Assembly: GCF_018613695.1 (NCBI RefSeq)
Contig: NZ_JAGGPR010000013.1
Coordinates: 62,001-126,000 of the forward strand
DNA from: Arthrobacter sp. ISL-95
Lineage (GTDB): Bacteria > Actinomycetota > Actinomycetes > Actinomycetales > Micrococcaceae
Length of the DNA stretch: 64,000 bases
Reading direction: 5' to 3'
Under the pieces are notes generated by a model that made no database searches, was not told the DNA's origin, and was given only the letters and a program-made list of their open reading frames with translations. A program made the position numbers and the translations under genes. Of the stretch, positions 35,838-45,600 are shown one piece after another; positions within the stretch are counted from its first letter, which is position 1, and each line of letters begins with the position of its first letter.

Positions 35838-38381
35838 GTGCGTATCCCACTTTCCTGGCTGCGTGAATTCGCGCAGGTTCCGGCCGATGCTACGGCCGAA
35901 GACGTCATGGCCGACCTCGTCAAGGTTGGTTTTGAAGAAGAAGAAGTCCACCGCCCCACGGACGAGCTCACGGGCCCCGTTGTGGTTGGCCAGGTCCTAA
36001 GCTTGGTTAAGGAACCGCAGACCAACGGCAAGACCATCAACTGGTGCCAAGTCCGCGTAGTTCCCGAGGGGCAGGAGCAGACCCTCACCGGCAAGGGCAT
36101 TGATCCTTCCGGTGTGCAGGGCATCATCTGCGGTGCGCACAACTTCGTGGAAGGTGACAAAGTCGTTGTCACCCTTCCCGGCGCTGTCCTGCCCGGAAAC
36201 TTCCAGATCTCGGCACGGAAGACCTACGGTCACCTGTCCGCCGGAATGATCGCCTCCGTCCGCGAGCTGGGCATCGGCGATGACCACGACGGCATCCTTG
36301 TCCTGTCCCGCATTGGCCTGGATCCGGAAATCGGCGTTGACGCCATGGAACTCCTTGGCCTCTACGATCAGGCAGCGGAAATCAACGTCACGCCGGACCG
36401 CGGTTACGCCTTCTCCATCCGTGGTGTGGCCCGCGAGTACGCCCACGCCACGGGAACCTCGTTCGTGGATCCCGCATCCAAGGTCAGTGCGCCGGCTACC
36501 CTGCAGGGTGGCTATGGCGTCAAGCTCAACGACGACGCTCCCATCTACGGCAAGCCAGGCTGCGATCGCTTCGTAGCCCGCACGGTACGTGGCGTGGATG
36601 CATCACGCCCCACACCGCCGTGGATGGCGGCGCGCCTCCGTCTGGCCGGCGTTCGTTCCATCTCCCTGCCGGTAGACATCTCGAACTACGTCATGCTGGA
36701 GCTTGGTCAGCCGAATCACTGCTACGACCTCGATAAGCTTGCCGGCGACATCGTGGTGCGTCGTGCGGTAGCGGGGGAGAAGATCACCACCCTGGATGAC
36801 AAAGAGCGCACGCTCGACGTCGAGGACCTGCTGATCACCGATGACTCCGGCGCCATCGGTATTGCCGGAGTCATGGGTGGTGCGCACACTGAGGTGTCCG
36901 ATTCCACCACGAACATTCTGGTGGAAGCTGCACACTTCGACGAAGTTTCGATCGCACGCTCCCGTCGCCGCCACAAGCTCCCGTCCGAAGCTTCCAAGCG
37001 CTTCGAGCGCGGGGTTGATTGGCACGTTGCCAACATCGCTGCACAGCGAGTCGTGGACCTCCTGGTGGAACTTGCCGGAGGTACGGCAGACGAGGCCGGG
37101 ACCGACGTCGGAACCGCCCCAGACCCCGTGACCATCGAGTTGCCTGCAGAGTTCGCCACCGCCCGGATCGGCATCGATTTCACAGAAGAGCAGATCACCA
37201 CGTCTCTGGTGGACCTGGGTGCAACTGTGGAGAAGACCTCGTCGGGCTACGTTGTGACGGCTCCGAGCTGGCGCAGCGATCTCGAAACCAAGGAAGACCT
37301 CTCCGAGGAAATCGCGCGCCTTGTTGGCTATGACAACATTCCCGCTACTCTTCCCGTGGCCCCTCCGGGCCGTGGCCTGAGCCGCAGCCAGCAGCAGAAG
37401 CGCCGGGTTGTCCAGGCGTTGGCGGATGCAGGGCTCACCGAGGTGCTGTCCTACCCGTTCGTCTCCAAGGCATCAAACGATACCTTCGGTGTTGCCACTG
37501 AGGGTGAAGCGCGTCCTGCCCTGAAGCTGGCGAATCCGATCAGCGAGGAAAACGGGTTCCTCCGTACGTCCATCCTGCCGGGCTTGATCGAGGTTGCCCG
37601 TCGCAATCACTCCCGCGGCTTCCGCGATCTGGCACTTTATGAAGCCGGTTCGGTCTTCCTTCCCGGCGAGAAGCTGGGGACGGATTCCATCCCGCCGCTG
37701 GGCGTCAAGCCTGCCGATGAGGTGTTGGATGCACTGTACGACGGCGTCCCTCACCAGCCGCTGCACATCGCCGCCGTCCTGACCGGACATGATTCCCCGG
37801 CTGCTGCCACGCACGCGCCGCGTGCGTGGGATTGGGCTGATGCTCTTGACGTTGCACGCCTCATGGCGGATGTTCTGGGCGTGGAGCTGGTTGTCAGCCA
37901 GGGAAGCCACCAGGCATTCCACCCAGGCCGCGCAGCTCAACTCGCGCTGCGCAGTGGCGACGTTGTGGGCTACGCAGGAGAGTTGCACCCCAAACTCCTG
38001 GCTGCTCACGACATGCCCGCACGCTCCGTAGCTCTTGAGGTCAACGTCGAAGCACTGTTCGAAGCTGCCGCTGACGTGATCGTGGCCAAGCACATCTCCG
38101 GGTTCCCCGTAGCGACGCAGGACGTTGCCTTGGTTGTCCCACAGGACGTGCCGGCAGATCAGGTCCTCTCCGCGCTGCGTGGAGGCGCCGGCGAACTCCT
38201 CGAAGACGTCGCGTTGTTCGATGTCTACGCGGGTCCCGGCATCGACGAAGGCAAGAAATCGCTGGCCTTCGGCCTCCGTTTCCGTGCCGACGACCGCACG
38301 CTGACTGCAGACGAGGCTTCTGGAGCCCGCGCCGCAGCCGTTGCTGTTGCGGCCGAGCGGTTTGGCGCGGTCCAGCGCTGA
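35838..38381 (+). CDS. pheT: Phenylalanyl-tRNA synthetase beta subunit
   Basis: An 847-residue beta subunit with the usual order: start MRIPLSWLREF, an OB-type tRNA-binding domain (~40-150), B3/B4 editing domain (~215-390, with the conserved GIAGVMGG), B5 domain (~410-480), the catalytic-like core, and the C-terminal anticodon-binding fold (~750-847). The editing domain hydrolyses Tyr-tRNAPhe. GTG start; cotranscribed with pheS and ended by a strong terminator. Confidence 0.97.
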   Translation: MRIPLSWLREFAQVPADATAEDVMADLVKVGFEEEEVHRPTDELTGPVVVGQVLSLVKEPQTNGKTINWCQVRVVPEGQEQTLTGKGIDPSGVQGIICGAHNFVEGDKVVVTLPGAVLPGNFQISARKTYGHLSAGMIASVRELGIGDDHDGILVLSRIGLDPEIGVDAMELLGLYDQAAEINVTPDRGYAFSIRGVAREYAHATGTSFVDPASKVSAPATLQGGYGVKLNDDAPIYGKPGCDRFVARTVRGVDASRPTPPWMAARLRLAGVRSISLPVDISNYVMLELGQPNHCYDLDKLAGDIVVRRAVAGEKITTLDDKERTLDVEDLLITDDSGAIGIAGVMGGAHTEVSDSTTNILVEAAHFDEVSIARSRRRHKLPSEASKRFERGVDWHVANIAAQRVVDLLVELAGGTADEAGTDVGTAPDPVTIELPAEFATARIGIDFTEEQITTSLVDLGATVEKTSSGYVVTAPSWRSDLETKEDLSEEIARLVGYDNIPATLPVAPPGRGLSRSQQQKRRVVQALADAGLTEVLSYPFVSKASNDTFGVATEGEARPALKLANPISEENGFLRTSILPGLIEVARRNHSRGFRDLALYEAGSVFLPGEKLGTDSIPPLGVKPADEVLDALYDGVPHQPLHIAAVLTGHDSPAAATHAPRAWDWADALDVARLMADVLGVELVVSQGSHQAFHPGRAAQLALRSGDVVGYAGELHPKLLAAHDMPARSVALEVNVEALFEAAADVIVAKHISGFPVATQDVALVVPQDVPADQVLSALRGGAGELLEDVALFDVYAGPGIDEGKKSLAFGLRFRADDRTLTADEASGARAAAVAVAAERFGAVQR

Positions 38382-38399
38382 TACTGCTCGCGATTGATC

Positions 38400-38435
38400 A
38401 TCCCCGGAACCATCTGGTTCCGGGGATTTTCTTTT
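38400..38435 (+). terminator. Intrinsic terminator after pheT
   Basis: A 13-bp perfect stem (38400-38412 with 38415-38427) and 2-base centre, followed by TTTTCTTTT. Confidence 0.92.
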
Positions 38436-38469
38436 ATCGAGATTGAGCTCCCAGCATCCTGACAGACTA

Positions 38470-38507
38470 TTCACATGTGTATGACAGGTCTGTCATGCAC
38501 ATGTGAA
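38470..38507. promoter_or_regulatory. 17-bp inverted repeat upstream of the protease gene
   Basis: Left arm 38470-38486 (TTCACATGTGTATGACA) and right arm 38491-38507 are complementary except for one position, with a 4-base centre. No T-run follows, it lies after the pheT terminator and 56 bases before the protease start, so an operator is more likely than a terminator. Confidence 0.5.
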
Positions 38508-38562
38508 ACATGGGTATCACATCCCTCGCACGGTTCCAAGAGCAGTCCTTTGAAAGGTACCC

Positions 38563-39429
38563 ATGAAGAAGCAGAATGTTGCTTTGCTTGTCGGGGCAGC
38601 AGTAGTGGCCCTGACGTCCTCGTTTGGTGGAGCTGCAGTGGCGTCAGAGTCGACGCCCCAAGTAGCCGCTGCCGAGGTTCAGCCCGTAGGGCACACGGTG
38701 GACAAGACGCAGACGTCGGGCTCGGCCGCATCCCCTCTGGCCGACAAGTACACCATTGCCGCACCCACCAAGAATGGCGGCGCTTCCACGGACTCGGTCA
38801 TCGGCGCCGATGGGAGAGTAAGAATCACCAACCCCACGGCACCCCCCAATCGCTCCATCGTGCAGATTGAGGTCAATGGCGGCTACATCTGCTCCGGCGC
38901 GCTGATCTCCGATGACACCGTGCTGACGGCTGGACACTGCGTCCATGAGGGCGGCACTGGCTCCGAGGCCGACTACTCCTGGGGCGTCAAAGTAGCCCCG
39001 GGCCGTAATGGTTCAACCGACCCCTACGGCACCTGCGGTGCAACGGAGATCTTCACGGACCAGCGCTGGATCGACTCGGCGAACACCAACGCCGACTGGG
39101 GCGTCATCAAGCTCGACTGCACCATCGGCAACACCACCGGCTGGCTCAACTACACCGGTACCACCGCCAGCCTGAATGGAACCAGCGCCACAGTGCGCGG
39201 CTATCCGGGAGACAAGGCATTCGGCACCATGTGGTCCATGACCGGACCCATCGAGAGCACGCAGACGGAAAAGGTGTTCTACAAGATGGACACCTAGGGG
39301 GGCCAGAGTGGCGCCCCTGTCTACAACAGCTCCAACACCATCGTTGCCATCCACACCAACGGTGGCAGCTCCAACTCCGGCACCCGCATCACTCCCACCT
39401 TGGCAAACTACCTGACGTCGGTGAAGTAG
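38563..39429 (+). pseudogene. Secreted V8/trypsin-like serine protease, frame interrupted by TAG
   Basis: ATG at 38563 (AAAGG upstream) opens a signal peptide (residues 1-27, AVA-S) and an ~65-residue propeptide. The S1 fold then shows LTAGHC (His125) and NADWGVIKLD (Asp178). The frame stops at TAG 39295-39297 after KMDT. Directly in frame beyond it are GGQSGAPVY, with the catalytic serine motif, and ~43 codons to a second TAG at 39427-39429, then an intact terminator. One base change restores a 288-codon gene, for instance from Tyr (TAC/TAT). Without read-through the product lacks its nucleophile. Either a recent pseudogene, a sequencing error, or amber read-through. Confidence 0.8.
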
Positions 39430-39453
39430 CCCAGTTGAGTTAACCCACCCCAC

Positions 39454-39496
39454 AAGTGTTCCCCGCGGCGTCTTGATTGCTGCGGGGAACACTTTT
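39454..39496 (+). terminator. Intrinsic terminator after the protease reading frame
   Basis: A 13-bp stem (39454-39466 with 39482-39494), 15-base loop, then a short T-run (TTTT from 39493). It follows the second stop of the protease frame, not the internal one. Confidence 0.85.
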
Positions 39497-39539
39497 GTGT
39501 GAGCCGAGTGACGTGATCCTTGGGGAGTAGTCGACACGC

Positions 39540-39896
39540 CACTTAGTACAAATGGTGCCCTCTCGATTTGCCTTGCCGGAGTCCAATCTTTCGGAAAATA
39601 TTAATTTTGAAAAACCGGACGTTACGATCGCAAATCCTTGCCAAGCTGCACAAGATGCTTTTGCCCTGTATTTTGTAGTTGCCCGGGGTAATCGTCCGAA
39701 GCATACGCTCTCTTCGTGATAATGCGCAAGTCAAGTGGCGTCGTACCTATAAAGGTCAGCCTCAGGTGCGAACTCTTTACTTCATTTCTCTGAAAGATCC
39801 GAACGTATCTGCTTCTGAAAACGGAGTACCGTTCAGCGTCGGGGCGATTGATAGATGTCTCCGAATTAGGAAAAGAAATTGAGGAGATATTTAGTC
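39540..39896 (+). other. AT-rich upstream region of the small secreted protein gene
   Basis: No convincing gene. The sequence is visibly poorer in G+C than its surroundings (for example GGAAAATATTAATTTTGAAA near 39594). TATAAA at 39748-39753 may be a -10 for the gene at 39897. A 67-codon TTG frame at 39679-39882 has no ribosome-binding site and was not accepted. Confidence 0.5.
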
Positions 39897-40274
39897 ATGA
39901 GAATTAAGAGATTTCTAACTTCCGCACCTATTGTCTTGGCAATGGTGTTCGGTCTCGGACTCGCGGCCAGTCCGGCGCACGCCAGTCCGGCAGACGGGAA
40001 TTACGCACAGTGTATATACGGAACGACTGTTGCGGATTGGACGGCTAAAAATCCCCAAGACTGCACGGGTGCTGGGACGTACGCGCTTCTTCAAAACTGG
40101 AATGTAGTACTCAAGATTTATCCGACGACCGACAGCGGCACGGCATGGAATGTCATACGAGAGGGTTATAGTAGTGCTCAGAGTTGGTGCTCCAGTAACT
40201 CATTGACATGCGGCGTCCTCACTAGCGCTGGGGTTTCGATCGCCGTAATTCTGCTTGGGCCCGCCAATAGTTGA
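39897..40274 (+). CDS. Small secreted four-cysteine protein (bacteriocin-like candidate)
   Basis: A 125-residue preprotein, not matched to a family I know. A clear signal peptide (MRIKRFL, hydrophobic core, AHA-S cut at ~29) releases ~96 residues. These hold four cysteines (C39, C56, C98, C105), able to form two disulfides, many Ser/Thr/Trp/Tyr, and a hydrophobic C-terminal stretch (~107-121, GVSIAVILLG). GAGGAG at 39881-39886 supports the ATG at 39897. Codon use and base composition are AT-richer than flanking genes, suggesting acquisition. A small membrane protein gene follows after 23 bases. Bacteriocin or secreted effector is inference only. Confidence 0.7.
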   Translation: MRIKRFLTSAPIVLAMVFGLGLAASPAHASPADGNYAQCIYGTTVADWTAKNPQDCTGAGTYALLQNWNVVLKIYPTTDSGTAWNVIREGYSSAQSWCSSNSLTCGVLTSAGVSIAVILLGPANS

Positions 40275-40297
40275 TGGGCAGCGTGAAAGGAGTTCTG

Positions 40298-40495
40298 ATG
40301 AAGTACTCGAAGGTCAAAGCCGGACTCATCGCCGGCGCTGCATTCCTCGTAGCACAGTTCATTTATCAGGTTGTTCTCGCTGCACCTTACAATCTCGGAA
40401 TCAGCCTCGTTATGGCGGCCATCGTCGTGGTGGGATCCGTCGTGGGCCGGCACGTGATGAACCGTCGAAGGAGCGGACTGACAGGTGACGTTTAG
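40298..40495 (+). CDS. Small two-helix membrane protein (immunity-like candidate)
   Basis: A 65-residue protein with two membrane helices (~7-29 and ~33-52) and a basic tail (NRRRSG), both ends probably cytoplasmic. AAAGGAG ends 5 bases before the ATG at 40298. It lies 23 bases after the small secreted protein gene and before a terminator, so the two form an operon. Size and topology resemble immunity proteins of small bacteriocins, but no family was recognised. Confidence 0.7.
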   Translation: MKYSKVKAGLIAGAAFLVAQFIYQVVLAAPYNLGISLVMAAIVVVGSVVGRHVMNRRRSGLTGDV

Positions 40496-40504
40496 CTGGG
40501 TGGC

Positions 40505-40535
40505 AAGGCGCCCTTGGAAGATCAAGGGCGCCTTT
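40505..40535 (+). terminator. Intrinsic terminator after the two-gene islet
   Basis: A 12-bp perfect stem (40505-40516 with 40523-40534) with 6-base loop and TTT. It closes the 39897-40495 unit before the transferase gene. Confidence 0.85.
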
Positions 40536-40643
40536 CTACGTTCCCGGGTCACTTCACTCTTGGTCAGGCGACAAGGGGCCCGATCAGCTGTTCATTGAGA
40601 ATGGTGGCTGCGACTCACGAGCAAAAGTGCAAGGAAGGCCGAC

Positions 40644-41291
40644 ATGGACAATCCGGTGCTTGAGCTGCGGAAGTTCAGTGACGTGCCGGGCACAGGCGGT
40701 CAGATTCAACAACTCGGCCCGCCCGCCCTCGAGCGTGCCAACAGCTTGGCCAAACCCGAGGATAGGGATGACTTCGTTGCCGGCCGGATCGCCTTATGGC
40801 ACTTCGCCGCTTCGCTGCTCGATGTCGATCCCACTCGCCTCGTGCCGGACTATCGCTGCCCGCAATGCGGCCCCGGCCAGGACCACGGCCGCCCAGGGTT
40901 CATGCTCGACGGCGGCGCCGCGCCTCTGGTGCTCAGCGCGTCCCGGGCGTCGGGCTGGGTGCTGCTGGCCGGCGTCGTACATCCAGCGGAAGGTTTCCGG
41001 CTGGGAGTGGACCTCGAAGCGATAAGCGGGGTTGGCTTTGATGGCTTTGACGACGTCGCCTTGACCGCAGCCGAGAAGGAATTCCTGGTGTCCATCCCGG
41101 AGCAGGATCAAGCCAGGCAGCGCGCCCGGCTCTGGGCACGCAAAGAAGCTTGGCTGAAGATGACGGGCGAGGGTCTGCGAAGCAACCCAGCCCAGGTGAA
41201 CGTGCTGGACCGTCCGGGATTGCACGACGTGAACACTGTCAGCAATCGTGATCTGCCGGAAGGCTTCGTCGCCGCCTTGGCCCTGGGCTAA
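40644..41291 (+). CDS. 4'-phosphopantetheinyl transferase (Sfp type)
   Basis: A 215-residue enzyme that loads phosphopantetheine from CoA onto carrier-protein serines. Mg2+-binding GVDLE (D123, E125) and the signature WARKEAWLK (W164, K167, E168, K172) are present; an unusual CPQCG pair lies at ~72-76. It is convergent with the M1 peptidase gene (4-base gap) that follows the Pls-type synthetase, whose carrier domain is the obvious substrate. GGAAGG precedes the ATG by 5 bases. Confidence 0.87.
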   Translation: MDNPVLELRKFSDVPGTGGQIQQLGPPALERANSLAKPEDRDDFVAGRIALWHFAASLLDVDPTRLVPDYRCPQCGPGQDHGRPGFMLDGGAAPLVLSASRASGWVLLAGVVHPAEGFRLGVDLEAISGVGFDGFDDVALTAAEKEFLVSIPEQDQARQRARLWARKEAWLKMTGEGLRSNPAQVNVLDRPGLHDVNTVSNRDLPEGFVAALALG

Positions 41292-41295
41292 CGCG

Positions 41296-42639
41296 TCAGT
41301 GAGCTGAAGGCAGCGGCGGCAGCGAAGCTTCGTACAGCCACGGACGGAGAATCGACGCGGCATCAAACCCGGGAATGAATGAGTCCGCAGCCCCAATAAA
41401 CGTGTCGGTAGACACCGAACCGTGCCGATTTGCGGCAGTCCAATGCTGCAGGAAACCGAAGAACGCCTCATCGCCGGCGGCCATGCGCAGTGCGTGAACG
41501 GCAAGGGCACCCCGCTTGTAGACCCGGTCATCGAACATCAACTCGGGGCCGGGATCGCCCACCAAGAGATCTTGAGGGCCGGCGTCGAGCCTTTTCCAGG
41601 CAGCGGTGGCACGGGCAGCAACCGTCATGGTGCGGGATTCCTCGGACCACAACCACTCCGCGTAGCAAGCAAAGCCTTCGTGCAGCCAGATATCTTTCCA
41701 GCTGGTGACCGTTAACGAATTACCGAACCATTGATGGGAAAGCTCGTGGGCGATCAGGCGTTGTGCATCCCAGGTATCGCGCATGTGGTTGTGGCCAAAG
41801 ATCGAAAGGGTCTGGGCTTCGAGGGGAATTTCCAGCTCGTCCTCGGTCACCACTGAGGTGTAGTCGGCAAACGGGTACGGACCGAAGCAATCCTCGAAGG
41901 TGTGCATCATGTCGGGCTGGCGGCGCAGGCCTTGCAAGGCGTCAACCGCCATCTCGGGCGTGACTGCCACGAACTGCGGCACCCGGCCATGGGTGTCGTC
42001 AACATGCAAGGGAACCTTGACGTACCTCCCGATCTGCACGGTGGCGAGGTAGGTTGCCATAGGCTCAGCCTGTTCGTAGACCCACGTCTCCCTGCTCGAC
42101 TTGCGGGAGTGCGACACCAGCCGCCCGTTGCACACGGGACGATAGTTGTCGTCGGTGGTCACGGAGATAAGGAAAGTGGACTTGTAACGGGGATGATCAT
42201 TGCACGGGAACCAGGACGCGGCACCGTTGGGCTGTCCGGCCACCAGCACACCGTCGTTCAGTTCCTCCCAGCCCACATCGCCCCATAGGCCCCGCCGCGG
42301 CTGGGGGTTGCCGTCGTAGCGGATCTCGAGGGAAAACTGCTGGCCCGTCTTGAGCGGCGATGCAGGGGCCAGTACCAGGTGCTCGGCCCTGTGGCTGAAC
42401 TTCTGCAGCTTCTTGCCGTCCAGCTGCACCTTGCTTGCCCGCAGGCCCACCAGGTCAAGGACAATCTGCGGAGCAGCTTCCAGGGCCGTGCAACGCAGGA
42501 CCGCCTTGCCGATCAGCTTGTTGCTGCCCAGCCTGACGTCGAGGTCCAACTCGTACCTGTCCACGCGGTAACTGCTGCTGCCGTGGTTCAAGGCGTAGGG
42601 GTCGGCTTCGGTCATGGGAGTGGGGATTGGTGCGGTCAT
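41296..42639 (-). CDS. M1-family zinc aminopeptidase (short form)
   Basis: A 447-residue gluzincin. HELSH (H298, E299, H302) and the second zinc ligand E321 in LHEGFACYAEWL are all present. The usual GAMEN substrate motif is replaced by EIPLEAQT at ~270. It lacks the long C-terminal helical domain of PepN, as other short actinobacterial members do. The ATG at 42639 is 12 bases after the synthetase stop on the same strand, with GGACGG upstream, so the genes are probably cotranscribed. In Streptomyces albulus a zinc aminopeptidase degrades epsilon-poly-lysine; a like role here is inferred. Confidence 0.88.
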   Translation of the reverse strand: MTAPIPTPMTEADPYALNHGSSSYRVDRYELDLDVRLGSNKLIGKAVLRCTALEAAPQIVLDLVGLRASKVQLDGKKLQKFSHRAEHLVLAPASPLKTGQQFSLEIRYDGNPQPRRGLWGDVGWEELNDGVLVAGQPNGAASWFPCNDHPRYKSTFLISVTTDDNYRPVCNGRLVSHSRKSSRETWVYEQAEPMATYLATVQIGRYVKVPLHVDDTHGRVPQFVAVTPEMAVDALQGLRRQPDMMHTFEDCFGPYPFADYTSVVTEDELEIPLEAQTLSIFGHNHMRDTWDAQRLIAHELSHQWFGNSLTVTSWKDIWLHEGFACYAEWLWSEESRTMTVAARATAAWKRLDAGPQDLLVGDPGPELMFDDRVYKRGALAVHALRMAAGDEAFFGFLQHWTAANRHGSVSTDTFIGAADSFIPGFDAASILRPWLYEASLPPLPSAH

Positions 42640-42651
42640 GATCCGTCCAAT

Positions 42652-45600
42652 CTACTTGAGGTGCGGCCTCTGTGCCGACGGACCCACCCACGGGCTCACG
42701 GGGTTACCCATCCAGTACGTCCCGGCCGGGACGGTCTCACCACGCATAACCAACGACGCCGGACCAACGGTGCCGCCGTCGCTGATGCTCGCCGCTGGGA
42801 GGATGACCCCGTGCGGTCCCATGGTGGCACCGTTGCCGAGTGTTACGGTGTCAAGGCTCATGACACGGTCGTGGAAGAGGTGTGTCTGTACTACGCAGCC
42901 ACGGTTGACTGTGGAGTTTTCGCCCAGGGTCACGAGGTCGGCTTCGGGAAGCCAATAGCTTTCGCACCACGTTCCGCGTCCAATCTTGGCGCCGAGTCCG
43001 CGCAACCACCACACCAGGGCAGGAGTTCCTGCGGCGGAGCGGGCGAACCACGGTGCGCTCACCATTTCGATGAAAGTGTCCACCACCTCGTTGCGCCAAA
43101 TGAATGAGCTCCACAGCGGGTGTTCGCCCGAGCGGATGGCCCCTACAAGGACCCATTTGGCCACGATGGAACTGAAGGCGGCCACAGCCCCTGCGGCCAG
43201 CATGACCACGCCTCCCAAGATGGCAGCTATCCAGTAGCCCCATCCTCGGGCGATCCCGTCCAGCACCAGCATCACGCCAGCGGCGATGGCCACTGTGAGG
43301 ATGACCGGTATCAGGCGGCACAGTTCCCACAATGCCCGTGCGATCTTCAGTTTGAGGGCCGGGCGGAAGGTTCGTGTTTGATCAGCATCGACGGCGGTGC
43401 GGCGCAACCTGACGGGCGGACTGCCCAGCCATGAGGTGCCCGACTTCGCCTTGATGGGCGTGGCTGACAGAACTGCGACGAGCGAATTTTTGGGCACGTT
43501 CCGTCCCGCAGCGGTCATGCCGGAGTTGCCAAGGAAGGAGCGCTTCCCGATCTTGGCCGGAGCGATCTTCATCCATCCGCCGCCAAGCTCGTAGGAGGCC
43601 ACCATGGTGTCGTCAGCAAGGAAAGCGCCGTCGCCGATGGTGGTCATTTTAGGAACAAGCAGCACCGTTGAGGCCTCCACGTTCTTGCCCACCTTGGCAC
43701 CGAGGAGCCGCAACCAGAGAGGTGTGAAAAGGCTTGCGTAGACGGGGAAGAGGAGGTCCCGGGCCATGTCCAGGAGGCGTTCCGTGGCCCAGACCTGCCA
43801 ACCGATGCGGCTTCGTACCCGGTAGTAGCCCTCTTTAAGGCCCAAGCCCAGAAGCCTCGCAACCATCAGAATCAGCACCAGGTTGCCGAAGAACCACACT
43901 AAAGCGGCAAGTGGAAGGGCCAGTGCGATCTGTGGAAGGGCTGTCTGCAACGACTCGTGGCCTTGGATGAAAGCCAAGAGCACTAGTGCGCCGGCGAAGG
44001 CGGAGGTATAGGGGATGAGGGCCAGCAGAGCCGAGGCGCTGGCGAAGGCGGAGAACCAGAGACGGTCCACCACGGGGCGCCGGCTGATGCTTGACGGCCA
44101 CTCGTGCTTGGCCTTACCACGACGTTCAGCGGGGGAGCCGGCCACGAGGTGTCCGGCTTTCACCTTGCCCAGTACGGCCGATCCGGCATCAACGTGGGCA
44201 CCCGCTCCGATGCTGGCTCCGGGCATCAAGGTACTCCGTGCTCCCACAACTGCACCCGCACCCACATGGATATGTCCGATGTGGACTGAATCACCGTCCA
44301 CCCACCAGCCGGAAAGGTCCACTTCGGGCTCGATGTTGGCTCCGCTGCCCAAGGACAGCAGCCCGGTAACCGGGGGTAAGGAGTGCAGGTGAACGTCCTT
44401 GCCGATCTTCGCACCCAGGGCGCGTGCGTAGTAGGGAACGAACGGGGCACTGGCGAGGCCTATGGCACCCGAAAGGTCTTGAATCTGCTCGGCCAGCCAC
44501 AAACGTAGGTGGGTCTTACCGGAACGCGGGTAGCTCCCCGGTTGGATCCTGCCAAGCAGCACCTTGGCTGCAACCACTGAGATCGCCATCCGGCCCAAGG
44601 GGCTGACAAAGATCAGCCATGATGCCGCGATCCACCACCACGACACAACGGGTGCGGCAGCAAAGCCAGCAAAATCAGCCAGCAGTCGGTTGGCAACCAT
44701 GAGGTAGGTCAGCCAGCGCATACCCACCAGGATGTGCAAGGGCACTCCCATGAGGACCTGGAAAATTTGCGACTTCAAGGCGGTAGGACGGACGGTGCGC
44801 TCAACAGCGGGCCCCGGCAAGCCGCCGTCGGGGAGTGACTGCCGGGCGACGTCGATCAAAGCGCCCACTCGCGGCGTGGCATAGATATCCGCCACGGTGA
44901 TGGTGGGGTAGCGGACACGTAGGGCGGACACGAGTTTGGCCGCAGCCAAGGATCCGCCACCGTAGGCAAAGAAATCGGCGTCGAGTGAACTGACGGGGCT
45001 GCCTAGCACTGCCTCCCACTGCTCCACCACCCAGCGGGCGTCATCAGGCAGGTTCAGCTGCGCGTTGCCGGCTTCAGTGGCGCCGGCTCCTGCCAACGGC
45101 CAAGGGAGTGCATGACGATCCACTTTGCCGCTGGTCTTGGTGGGGAGGGAACCCACCACGGTCAGCAAGGGAATCAAAGCAGCCGGGAGGCTCTCGCCCA
45201 GAAGGCGGCGCGCCTCGTCCATGGACAATTCATAGCCGTCACCGGGGGCCAGGTATCCAACAAGGATCTGGTTGCCGGCCGCCGTTGTCTGCACTGCAGC
45301 AGCCGCGCCGGCTATGCCGGGCAAGGACTGAAGCGCTGCGTCTACTTCGCCCAGTTCGATCCGGCGCCCACCGAGTTTGACCTGTTCATCGGCCCTGCCC
45401 ATGAAGATCAGGCCCGCTGCTTCGAATCGCACCAAGTCGCCTGAGCGGTACGCGCGCTCCCACCCAAGGGTGGTCATGGGGGCATACTTCTCGGCGTCCT
45501 TGGCAGGATCGAGGTAGCGGGCCAGCCCTAGGCCGCCGATGATCAGCTCGCCGATTTCGCCTTCAGCCACCGGAACGCCCTGCGGATCGACGACGGCGAG

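Noticed and set aside
39679-39882. 67-codon ORF (TTG start) in the AT-rich region
   Set aside because: No ribosome-binding site, crosses the probable promoter of the next gene, no recognisable features. Could be a gene remnant.
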